Part shown: piece by piece, positions 11,400-22,687 of the stretch
Layout of the letters: each line of letters begins with the position of its first letter
How positions within the stretch are numbered: the stretch's first letter is position 1
From: Rhynchonema sp. JSB1_4
Taxonomy: Eukaryota; Nematoda; Chromadorea; Monhysterida; Xyalidae
Direction: 5' to 3'
Length of the DNA stretch: 64,000 nt
Assembly: GCA_030248065.1 (NCBI GenBank)
Contig: JASAMV010002238.1
Location: forward strand, 1 to 64,000
Position numbers and translations under genes: made by a program
The notes under the pieces: model-generated
Told to the model about the DNA's origin: nothing
What the model saw: the letters and a program-made list of their open reading frames with translations, nothing else
The model's database searches: none

Positions 11400-12050
11400 A
11401 TTCTCAACAACTGCGCGTTTGTGTTTGAGCCGTATGAAACAGTTTGTATTTTGAATTGAAGCGTGGAAGCTTCTGTCCCGTTCCAATGATAGGGTCATTT
11501 ATTGGGGTGCAGTGCTTTTTTGAGCTTCCAAAATGCGGCAGCAGCGCATAAATAACCTGCCGCAGTCCCGCAGCCGCACAAGCCGCAGAATTTTTGAAAT
11601 TTTCCATAAGCACACTTGGTGCTACCATACTGTATCTCTTGCGAGTTACGAGGTAGCCGCAAACCGCAAACCGCACTCCCTGGAAGCAAATAATACCGCA
11701 CTCAATCCTGCCGTTGCCTCAACCGCAGAAAACGAACACATTACTGGAAACAGACCTATGTACGTATACTCTGATCAATATTGTACCTAATACACTGCAC
11801 TATCCTCAACAGTGGAAACAAAGGGCTGATTGATCATATTGCAGTAGTCAACAATCAGTCTTTATTCTCCAAAGTCACATGTGGAACATTACTGCAAAGT
11901 ATAACACATTGATCCGAGTAAGTTTGCTTGGTTCAAATGGGGGAGCCTGGAACTCTTTCATCCAGCTGAAACAGTGGCACACACCAACTATGGTCCAACC
12001 ACAAACAAATCACCCCGAATGCCATGTATTATTTCTGGCACTCACTCTGG
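11400..12050. other. No recognised gene
   Basis: Frames up to about 90 codons on both strands without motifs. At about 12050 sequence homologous to the second fucosyltransferase locus (from about 24020) begins. Confidence 0.4.
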
Positions 12051-12155
12051 GCTGTGGCGCGTCAGTGCTAACGTATGGGACAAATTTGCCTCTAAAACAC
12101 AGTTTCCAGTTGTGATCACTGCGGGCAAGATGAACGTTAAAGGCAAGCACGGCAC

Positions 12156-12872
12156 CAGTGGTTAATAAAAAAATTTTTTTATTCAAACCCCATTTTTAAA
12201 AAAAAAATTTTTTTTTAATTTAAAAAAATTTTTTTTTATTCCAGCCAAAAACTGCCCGAAACGAAAAAAATGAGCGCTAAAGAAAAAAAATAGTGGCATT
12301 TTTCTTCCATAACGTGTGGTAAGTGCATATAAAGCACTCACGACACGAAAACAATACTAAACAATGGTCAATGAGTACCAACAGTAGTCAGGTACACACC
12401 CGTACACTTCCCCCACGTGGTGTGGGTGCCTTCGTGTGGCTTTGTGACACTTAAGACGGCAAATTTGGGTGAAACTATTGCCTCTTGGTACACGACCAAT
12501 GCAAATATGTGACAAACAGTGTAAATATAGAGTGAATATCACACCGAATCACTGTTTTCGGGTCTGTTGCATGGATAAATGCATGACCACCCAGTCACAT
12601 GTACATACATGTGTAATCATATGAGAGGCCATGTGAGTGTGTGCACTATGTCTAGATGCCACAAAACAACGATTATGGCACCCAATACACTCATGGTAGG
12701 GTCGGGTGATGTTAACAGAAGCAATTTTTATGCAAAAAATGGCACTTTTAGAGCAAAAAATAGAGAAATTTTCGAATTTTGAAATAATAAAAAAAATTTT
12801 TTTTTAACTTTTGGAACGTATTTTTTTTTAATTTTTTTAAATAAAAAAAAATTTTTTTTAAAAAAACCACTG
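12156..12872. mobile_element. hAT-type element H6, 8-bp TSD, in duplicated intron
   Basis: Ends CAGTGGTTAATAAAA and tttaaaaaaACCACTG enclose 717 bp. The perfect 8-bp duplication cacggcac is at 12148-12155 and 12873-12880. The other copy of this segmental duplication (24110-24125, tgcaccgcacacgactgcga) lacks the element, giving an empty-site comparison. The interior has poly-A/T runs and no transposase frame. Confidence 0.93.
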
Positions 12873-13083
12873 CACGGCACACGACTGCGACTAGGGCAAA
12901 AGCAAGGCTCACGCAAGCGAAATTATAGTGCTCCAAATGTATCGCATGATACGGTCCTAACAGAATCTGACTATGCCCTGGCTTTTTGCCTTTTAGCCGC
13001 AGGCGCAGTGTTTGCCTTACAAGCTGTTGACACGGCGCTGAAAAAGTGCAAGAAAGCAGCCACCATCCAGTTTAATACCGCAC

Positions 13084-14065
13084 CTGAATGTACCGTCGCA
13101 GTGCACGTGCATAGGTCTCCCTTCGACCTGGGGTGTCACAATTGGATGCAAACCATGCGACGGATTTTGTTCTTTTAGCGACCAATACAACCATCTCAGA
13201 GTGGCTTGCGCTTGTCACATTGGCGAGATCACTTAGTGGGTACCACTGTTTGCCTTGAGGATCAGGGTAATGTTTTGGCAGCATCGAATATGCGACGACA
13301 TCGGAATCTGTCCGATAGGTCATGGTCCAATTGAAGTATGACTTGAATTCGGTCGACATTCGGTACTCGTTGTACGAATGTGGTGGTGATTCGTACATCA
13401 GGAACACGTAACGTTGATGGGGCAGTCTGCAAGAATAAAAATACAGGTCTACCATGATCGGGATCCACCATTTTAGGTCACTTCCGCTTTCAGACGTATG
13501 TAGCTTGCATTTTGGTCCTGCGTAATCGGATCAAGCCGCGAAATTCAAGACAGAACCATTGTTCCGGGACTCTCGCAAAGCTTAAATGCATCCAGTCACG
13601 AAATGGAAACGCAACCGTCACGTGCTATGCGGTTGACAGCTGTATGTACCTAAATTCCGGTAGCCCACTGCGGCCTATATCCCTCCAATGAAACACCACC
13701 GCATCGGCGACTGCCAAATACCGAGCGTCACTGGTGATGTCGCAGGCACCCGTCCATGGTGGGGCACACATCGACATTATGCGCTGCAAAATGGGAAACA
13801 TGCGCTTTTCCCGAATTAAAAAAACTTAATTTGAAGCTTTAAAGGCACACATTCTTAATGGACAGTAGACCTGGTTGACCAGCCAGCCGGGTGAGTTGGT
13901 CGCGTAATCAGGACCCGCATTCCAGACCAGGATCAGCTTTCGACCAGAAACGTTGAATACGGAGTGATGTGGCATGACTATCGGTCTTTTCGTCCAAATT
14001 TTAGGAAAACCGAATAAATACAACAGAATGAAGGCGGTGATCGAAGTCGAAATCAGTGCTGACAT
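13084..14065 (-). pseudogene. 3'-truncated copy of the GT10 fucosyltransferase (exons 1-3)
   Basis: Recent partial duplicate of the gene at 22688-25397. Exon 1 is 14065-13871 (start reads MSALISTS then the same membrane anchor), exon 2 13783-13650 and exon 3 13426-13084; exons 2 and 3 have the same lengths (134 and 343 bp) as in the intact gene. Exon 3 keeps ESP and FNWTMTYRTDSDV and differs visibly by one residue near its end (Gly for Ser). Eight N-terminal residues are missing by a 24-bp deletion. Exons 4-6, with the catalytic C-terminal half, are absent: homology ends near 12050. Unless new 3' exons are used it cannot encode an active enzyme. The retained frames look undamaged, so truncation is recent or the copy is still transcribed. 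Confidence 0.9.
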
Positions 14066-14074
14066 CGAAGTGCT

Positions 14075-14345
14075 GAAAAACATAGACATGCACGACCAAG
14101 CTGGAAAACATAAACATGCACGACCAAGCTGACAAACACAAACGTGCACAATCAAGCTGAAAAACGTAAACATGCATGACCACGCTGAAAAACATAAACA
14201 TGCACGACCAAGCTGAAAAACATAATCATGCACGACCAAGCTGCAAAAACAAACAAGCACGACCAAGCTGAAAAACATAAACATGCACGACCAAGCTGAA
14301 AAACATAAACATGCACGACCAAGCTGACAAACACAAACGTGCAAA
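14075..14345. repeat. 28-bp minisatellite, about 9-10 copies
   Basis: The word gaccaagctg recurs every 28 bp (14261, 14289, 14317), once every 27. It replaces the 5' flank that the intact fucosyltransferase has, starting within 10 bp of the truncated copy's ATG. On the minus strand it is open and in frame with the membrane-anchor exon, giving a Cys/Phe-rich repeat that I take as fortuitous. Confidence 0.93.
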
Positions 14346-14714
14346 CCACTCACCGCAAAAGTTCAGTGACTGGAACATTTTGTCGTGTTTTTGATGATGG
14401 ACACCAAGTGCGCCCCCCCCCCACCCCTGGACCGGGGACTGCATAAATGCTCCGAGCCGACCACAGGGGAGGGGTGCACCCTCAGCAGCATTCCACATGG
14501 CCGGATGTGCGTCCTCGGGTGGCCTGATAGGCGCAGGCGCGATCCTGGAATGGGAAAGGGAATGGTTTCATTTGTGCGCAGTCAGTCACCTGCCATTGTG
14601 ATGTCCCTTTCAAGTTAAGTGTTGGGTTAAGGTATGGCCCGCTGCTGCAACGAAACATAGTTGAATTCTCAGACATACAGAACACTGATAATGGTAGGTA
14701 ATAATTTTTATACA

Positions 14715-17700
14715 CCCCGCAGAGAACCATGATCGCAGAAATAATGCATGTCCGCGGTGCTCGAAAGCATGTGAACCGAACGCCCAATCGCAACCCCGAA
14801 CGCATACTTGCGACACACCGAGAACATGTCTAATTCCACAGCATGTTTCCATGTGGAATTTCTTCTGTCCACACTTCATACTCAGGTCATTGACACAAGT
14901 TTGATACAAGAACCCCGCAGGAAACCATGTTCGCAAAAATAGTGCATGTTCGCGGTGCTCGAAAGCATGTGAACCGAACGCCCAATCGCAACCCCGAACG
15001 CATACTTGCGACACACCGAGAGCATGTCTAATTCCACAGCATGTTTCCATGTGGAATTCCTTCTGTCCACACTTTATACCCAGGTCGTTGACACAAGCTT
15101 GATACAAGAACCCCGCAGGAAACCATGTTCGCAAAAATAGTGCATGTTCGCGGTGCTCGAAAGCATGCGAACCGAACGCCCAATCGCAACCCCGAACGCA
15201 TACTTGCGACACACCGAGAGCATGTCTAATTCCACAGCATGTTTCCATGTGGAATTCCTTCTGTCCACACTTTATACCCAGGTCGTTGACACAAGCTTGA
15301 TACAAGAACCCCGCAGGAAACCATGTTCGCAAAAATAGTGCATGTTCGCGGTGCTCGAAAGCATGCGAACCGAACGCCCAATCGCAACCCCGAACGCATA
15401 GTTGCGACACACCGAGAGCATGTCTAATTCCACAGCATGTTTCCATGTGGAATTCCTTTTGTCCACACTTTATACCCAGGTCATTGACACAAGCTTGATA
15501 CAAGAACTCCGCAGGAAACCATGTTCGCAAAAATAGTGCATGTTCGCGGTGCTCGAAAGCATGCGAACCGAACGCCCAATCGCAACCCCGAACGCATACT
15601 TGCGACACACTGAGAGCATGTCTAATTCCACAGCATGTTTCCATGTGGAATTCCTTCTGTCCACACTTTATACCCAGGTCATTGACACAAGCATGATACA
15701 AGAATCCCACAGGAAACCATGTTCGCAAAAATAGTGCATGTTCGCGGTGCTCGAAAGCATGCGAACCGAACGCCCAATCGCAAACCCGAACGCTTACTTG
15801 CGACACACCGAGAGCATGTCTAATTCCACAGCATGTTTCCATGTGGAATTCCTTCTGTCCACACTTTATACCCAGGTCGTTGACACAAGCTTGATACAAG
15901 AACCCGCAGGAAACCATGTTCGCAAAAATAGTGCGTGTTCGCGGTGCTCGAAAGCATGCGAACCGAACGCCCAATCGCAACCCCGAACGCATACTTGCGA
16001 CACACCGAGAGCATGTCTAATTCCACAGCATGTTTCCATGTGGAATTCCTTCTGTCGACGCTTTATACCCAGGTCATTGACACAAGCTTGATACAAGAAC
16101 CCCGCAGGAAACCATGTTCGCAAAAATAGTGCATGTTCGCGGTGCTCGAAAGCATGCGAACCGAACGCCCAATCGCAACCCCGAACGCATACTTGCGACA
16201 CACCGAGAGCATGTCTAATTCCACAGCATGTTTCCATGTGGAATTCCTTCTGTCGACGCTTTATACCCAGGTCATTGACACAAGCTTGATACAAGAACCC
16301 CGCAGGAAACCATGTTCGCAAAAATAGTCCATGTTCGCGGTGCTCGAAAGCATGCGAACCGAACGCCCAATCGCAACCCCGAACGCATACTTGCGACACA
16401 CCGAGCGCATGTCTAATTCCACAGCATGTTTCCATGTGGAATTCCTTCTGTCCACACTTCATACTCAGATCATTGACACAAGTTTGATACAAGAACCCCG
16501 CAGGAAACCATTTTCGCAAAAATAGTGCATGTTCGCGGTGCTCGAAAGCATGCGAACCGAACGCCCAATCGCAACCCCGAACGCATACTTGCGACACACC
16601 GAGAGCATGTCTAATTCCACAGCATGTTTCCATGTGGAATTCCTTTTGTCCACACTTTATACCCAGGTCATTGACACAAGCTTGATACAAGAACCCCGCA
16701 GGAAACCATGTTCGCAAAAATAGTGCATGTTCGCGGTGCTCGAAAGCATGCGAACCGAACGCCCAATCGCAACCCCGAACGCTTACTTGCGACACACCGA
16801 GAGCATGTCTAATTCCACAGCATGTTTCCATGTGGAATTCCTTCTGACCACACTTTATACCCAGGTCGTTGACACAAGCTTGATACAAGAATCCCGCAGG
16901 AAACCATGTTCGCAAAAATAGTGCATGTTCGCGGTGCTCGAAAGCATGCGAACCGAACGCCCAATCGCAACCCCGAACGCATACTTGCGACACACCGAGA
17001 GCATGTCTAATTCCACAGCATGTTTCCATGTGGAATTCCTTCTGTCGACGCTTTATACCCAGGTCATTGACACAAGCTTGATACAAGAACCCCGCAGGAA
17101 ACCATGTTCGCAAAAATAGTGCATGTTCGCGGTGCTCGAAAGCATGCGAACCGAACGCCCAATCGCAACCCCGAACGCATACTTGCGACACACCGAGAGC
17201 ATGTCTAATTCCACAGCATGTTTCCATGTGGAATTCCTTCTGTCCACACTTCATACTCAGATCATTGACACAAGTTTGATACAAGAACCCCGCAGGAAAC
17301 CATTTTCGCAAAAATAGTGCATGTTCGCGGTGCTCGAAAGCATGCGAACCGAACGCCCAATCGCAACCCCGAACGCATACTTGCGACACACCGAGAGCAT
17401 GTCTAATTCCACAGCATGTTTCCATGTGGAATTCCTTTTGTCCACACTTTATACCCAGGTCATGGACACAAGCTTGATACAAGAACCCCGCAGGAAACCA
17501 TGTTCGCAAAAATAGTGCATGTTCGCGGTGCTCGAAAGCATGCGAACCGAACGCCCAATCGCAACCCCGAACGCATACTTGCGACACACTGAGAGCATGT
17601 CTAATTCCACAGCATGTTTCCATGCGGAATTCCTTCTGTCCACACTTTATACCCAGGATATTGACACAAGTATGATACAAGAATCCCACAGGAAACCATG

Positions 17701-19608
17701 TTCGCAAAAATAGTGCATGTTCGCGGTGCTCGAAAGCATGCGAACCGAACGCCCAATCGCAACCCCGAACGCATACTTGCGACACACCGAGAGCATGTCT
17801 AATTCCACAGCATGTTTCCAAGGAATTCCTTCTGTCCACACTTTATACCCAGGTCGTTGACACAAGCTTGATACAAGAATCCCACAGGAAACCATGTTCG
17901 CAAAAAAAGTGCATGTTCGCGGTGCTCGAAAGCATGCGAACCGAACGCCCAATCGCAACCCCGAACGCATACTTGCGACACACCGAGAGCATGTCTAATT
18001 CCACAGCATGTTTCCATGTGGAATTCCTTCTGACCACACTTTATACCCAGGTCGTTGACACAAGCTTGATACAAGAACCCCGCAGGAAACCATGTTCGCA
18101 AAAATAGTGCATGTTCGCGGTGCTCGAAAGCATGCGAACCGAACGCCCAATCGCAACCCCGAACGCATACTTGCGACACACTGAGAGCATGTCTAATTCC
18201 ACAGCATGTTTCCATGCGGAATTCCTTCTGTCCACACTTTATACCCAGGATATTGACACAAGTATGATACAAGAATCCCACAGGAAACCATGTTCGCAAA
18301 AATAGTGCATGTTCGCGGTGCTCGAAAGCATGCGAACCGAACGCCCAATCGCAACCCCGAACGCATACTTGCGACACACCGAGAGCATGTCTAATTCCAC
18401 AGCATGTTTCCATGTGGAATTCCTTCTGTCCACACTTCATACTCAGATCATTGACACAAGTTTGATACAAGAACACCGCAGGAAACCATTTTCGCAAAAA
18501 TAGTGCATGTTCGCGGTGCTCGAAAGCATGCGAACCGAACGCCCAATCGCAACCCCGAACGCATACTTGCGACACACCGAGAGCATGTCTAATTCCACAG
18601 CATGTTTCCATGTGGAATTCCTTTTGTCCACACTTTATACCCAGGTCATGGACACAAGCTTGATACAAGAACCCCGCAGGAAACCATGTTCGCAAAAATA
18701 GTGCATGTTCGCGGTGCTCGAAAGCATGCGAACCGAACGCCCAATCGCAACCCCGAACGCATACTTGCGACACACTGAGAGCATGTCTAATTCCACAGCA
18801 TGTTTCCATGCGGAATTCCTTCTGTCCACACTTTATACCCAGGATATTGACACAAGTATGATACAAGAATCCCACAGGAAACCATGTTCGCAAAAATAGT
18901 GCATGTTCGCGGTGCTCGAAAGCATGCGAACCGAACGCCCAATCGCAACCCCGAACGCATACTTGCGACACACCGAGAGCATGTCTAATTCCACAGCATG
19001 TTTCCATGTGGAATTCCTTCTGTCCACACTTCATACTCAGATCATTGACACAAGTTTGATACAAGAACCCCGTAGGAAACCATTTTCGCAAAATAGTGCA
19101 TGTTCGCGGTGCTCGAAAGCATGCGAACCGAACGCCCAATCGCAACCCCGAACGCATACTTGCGACACACCGAGCATGTCTAATTCCACAGCATGTTTCC
19201 ATGTGGAATTCCTTTTGTCCACACTTTATACCCAGGTCATTGACACAAGCTTGATACAAGAACCCCGCAGGAAACCATGTTCGCAAAAATAGTGCATGTT
19301 CGCGGTGCTCGAAAGCATGCGAACCGAACGCCCAATCGCAACCCCGAACGCATACTTGCGACACACCGAGAGCATGTCTAATTCCACAGCATGTTTCCAT
19401 GTGGAATTCCTTCTGTCCACACTTTATACCCAGGTCATTGACACAAGCATGATACAAGAATCCCACAGGAAACCATGTTCGCAAAAATAGTGCATGTTCG
19501 CGGTGCTCGAAAGCATGCGAACCGAACGCCCAATCGCAACCCCGAACGCATACTTGCGACACACCGCGAGCATGTCTAATTCCACAGCATGTATCCATGT
19601 GGAATTTT
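14715..19608. repeat. 198-bp satellite array, about 25 copies
   Basis: Head-to-tail units of 198 bp (for example ttcgcggtgctcgaaagcat at 16331, 16529, 16727 and 16925) with high identity. Occasional indels occur near 15901, 17820, 19090 and 19160. Sub-variants (catactcagat versus tatacccaggt; attttcgca versus atgttcgca) alternate in blocks, showing multi-unit duplications, e.g. 17250-17800 resembles 18430-18990. One minus frame is open for 460, 657 and 639 codons because 198 is divisible by three. The repeated 66-residue unit resembles no protein I know. Confidence 0.97.
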
Positions 19609-20925
19609 TTCATCCGAAAAACGTCGCAGCGTAGCGCGCGTGCGTGAAGGATTGGAAAAGCAATGGCAAACAGAGAGGGATGAAACGTCACAGAACAGGA
19701 GAGAGAACATGCAGACATTCCGGCCGGAATATGAGGCGAACATCATGAACAGATGAACCATGATCATGGTGGAATGAAAGGAAATGGAGTAATAATGGAG
19801 AAACAAGAAGGAAAGACACGTGGACCGCATCAGGGTGCAGCGCAGCAGCAAGATGGGAGAACATAGTGGAAGTAAATGAAGGGCGAACAAATAGTGGAGA
19901 CGAATCACGAACAGAAACCACCCACCGAGCTGACAGGACAAGGATTAAGTGCCTAAAACAAGCCCGAACAACAGTCTCATACAAGGAACAGGTAGGCCAG
20001 GCCATCTTTTCTTAATACGCAGCAAAGAGACATATGTACACGTTATGAAAGCATAAAAAATGATCAGCAGTGGGGGAACTGAGAGCGTGTACGCACATGC
20101 AGCAGTGTGTGAAATGTGTTCGGAAAACATCAGGGTTTTCCTGTGCCCGTTTGAGTCGAAGAACAAGAGTGACCAAGCTCTGCGACAAAAGTAGGTTTGT
20201 GTTCAAACGCACCGCACCGAGCGCACCAGGAGACCAGATTCCAAAATACAATCTCTTTCAAGCATTGTGTTCGCTCAGACAAAATGTTTGATTCATGTCG
20301 CGTTTTAGAGACGCATCACCATCAGGTACAAAACACTGGTCGCCCCACCCTCGGTCAATGTGTGGTCAACTTTTTTTGACAAAAAATAACCAGCCAAGTA
20401 CCGTTGTGTGTGTGTGTGTGTTGTGTGTTGCCTGCCTGCTGGTCTGTGTGTGCACAATGAAACCGAGCTTGGCTGACCTTATGCCCTGTTGCGCGGTGTT
20501 GTGCTGTTGTTGTTTGCAACAAACTGGGGAGGGGTTGATCCAGATCATCATTTTGGTTTGGGTTCTTTCATCATGAATTGTGGGCAGATAATTGTTAGGA
20601 CGTCAACACACACCTGGACCAAAATGACAGTTTTTGATGGGTATGGATGGTCTCGAATGACACTTCAAACGCAATGTGCCTTGTTTGAAATATGTGTGCA
20701 CGTTGTTTGCTCGCACTGATTTTGACAATACGATAAAAAGTTTGCTATTGTAGAATGTCTCGCGCACATCATACAGAAAAAGCATGCAGCTGGTCAAAAC
20801 ACAGTCATCAAGACATAAACAACAAAAGTATCATATGCAAATTGGCATCGCTTTTGCCAGCTGAGGGACACATTCGTTGGAAATGATGCGCCAATTGGTG
20901 TATATGTCCACAGGTCACCCGTGCC
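19609..20925. other. No recognised gene
   Basis: No coding evidence. A short (gt)n run is at 20404-20430. Frames near 19576-20291 are long only by chance as far as I can see. Confidence 0.4.
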
Positions 20926-21654
20926 CAGGGTTAAAAAATTGTTTTGTTATCGAACTTTTTTTAAAAAAAAACTTTTTAAAATTTTTTTAAATCACTTTTG
21001 TTATTCCGGACCCCAAAAAATTGGTTTCTTGAGGAATCAAATTTCTGAAATTATGTTAGTAAGGTATGTTTTGAGGGACACTAAATAGAACTTTTCCACT
21101 GACTTGCATGTTTACGTAATCACCCGCGATCTAATCCCTTTTGGTCATGACTTTGAGAAATTCAAAGGTAATGTGTGTGTAATGTGGGTATACATACTGT
21201 ATGTGACAAAGGGAAGACCAACCTTCAGTTTGTGATTTTGGGGATAAATTTGAAGAGAGATAAAGACTCACACCATAATCACTTTGTGTCACAAAAGCAA
21301 CAAATAGCTAATCCACACAACTGCAAATAGGCGAGCAACGTGGAGTGTGTGGATAGCTTACGACACGCTCAATAACTGTACAGTATACGGTATGGGGTGT
21401 CCTATATTTTACATGCAGCTGTTGTTGGGATGTCTGGGAACTGTATGAGTACATCACAACACCATTTCAAACTGAAGTATAAGCGACGCAGGCAACCTTT
21501 TGAGAAATATGGGCAATAAAACACATGAAAACATGCCTCTTTACCTTAAAAAGTCAGAAAATAACGAAAAAAGTGAAAAAATAATAAAAAATGGACTTAC
21601 TTTTTAAAATTTAAAAATAAAAGAAGTGGCCAACTTTTTTTTAATCCAACTCTG
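20926..21654. mobile_element. hAT-type element H4, 8-bp TSD
   Basis: Left end CAGGGTTAAAAAATTG, right end ttttaatCCAACTCTG, 729 bp. Perfect 8-bp duplication cccgtgcc at 20918-20925 and 21655-21662. No transposase frame. Confidence 0.9.
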
Positions 21655-22194
21655 CCCGTGCCGGCACGCCATTTTCGCGAGGCACAACCCACAAACTTGG
21701 CGTGAGATCTGCAGCAGGCCAATGACACGATTATAGGCTAGTAGTTTTGTCGTCAAATCAATTCGTCAAATTTTTTGGTCAAATCAAGCAACAATACATG
21801 AGTCCCAAATGTGCGCGAAAAATAATACATGTGATTTGATGAAAAGATTTGACGCGCTGATTTGACGACATTACTATGAGCCCGCTAAAAGCAACTGCAT
21901 TTTCTTGTGGGCAAATAGGCATGCTTTCTTTAACCTGCACGAACTTTAGCTGTATTCCCGCAGCAATAATTGTCATTCGGCCAATGGGTGACACGTGCCT
22001 GATCTTTATGAATTTTTAATTTCAAACAAATGTGAAAGATTTTTTTGCCGTCCGCGATTTGCCTCGCAAACAACAACAATCTGTTAACGTTGACAACGTT
22101 TTTCGCTTTTTTATTTTCATGTGTATTTCGTGTGAAGACACAATGAAAATGCAAGATTCCCCACTATACAGTAGTCAGTCAGCTCAAACGTGAG

Positions 22195-22565
<371 letters not shown>

Positions 22566-22665
22566 GCAGTTTTCCACCCAGCCCGCCCTCTCAAACAGAG
22601 CCGTCGGGGGTCGTCTTTCAATATTGAACAACAAAAAGGTTAAACAAGGCGTGATATTGGTTAAT

Positions 22666-22671
22666 TTTATT
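22666..22671 (-). promoter_or_regulatory. Candidate poly(A) signal AATAAA
   Basis: AATAAA on the minus strand, 16 bases after the TAA stop of the fucosyltransferase. This is unusually close, implying a very short 3' UTR; a further signal may lie past the microsatellite. Confidence 0.45.
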
Positions 22672-22687
22672 CCAAATGTCATTTTAG

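Noticed and set aside
13826..14353. 175-codon frame with Cys/Phe-rich repeats leading into the fucosyltransferase anchor
   Set aside because: The first part is translated minisatellite; only the anchor exon part is homologous to the intact gene.
15866..19718. Long minus-strand frames of 657 and 639 codons
   Set aside because: They run through the 198-bp satellite. The period is divisible by three, so openness is inherited from one unit; no start, splice or domain evidence, and indels break the frame.
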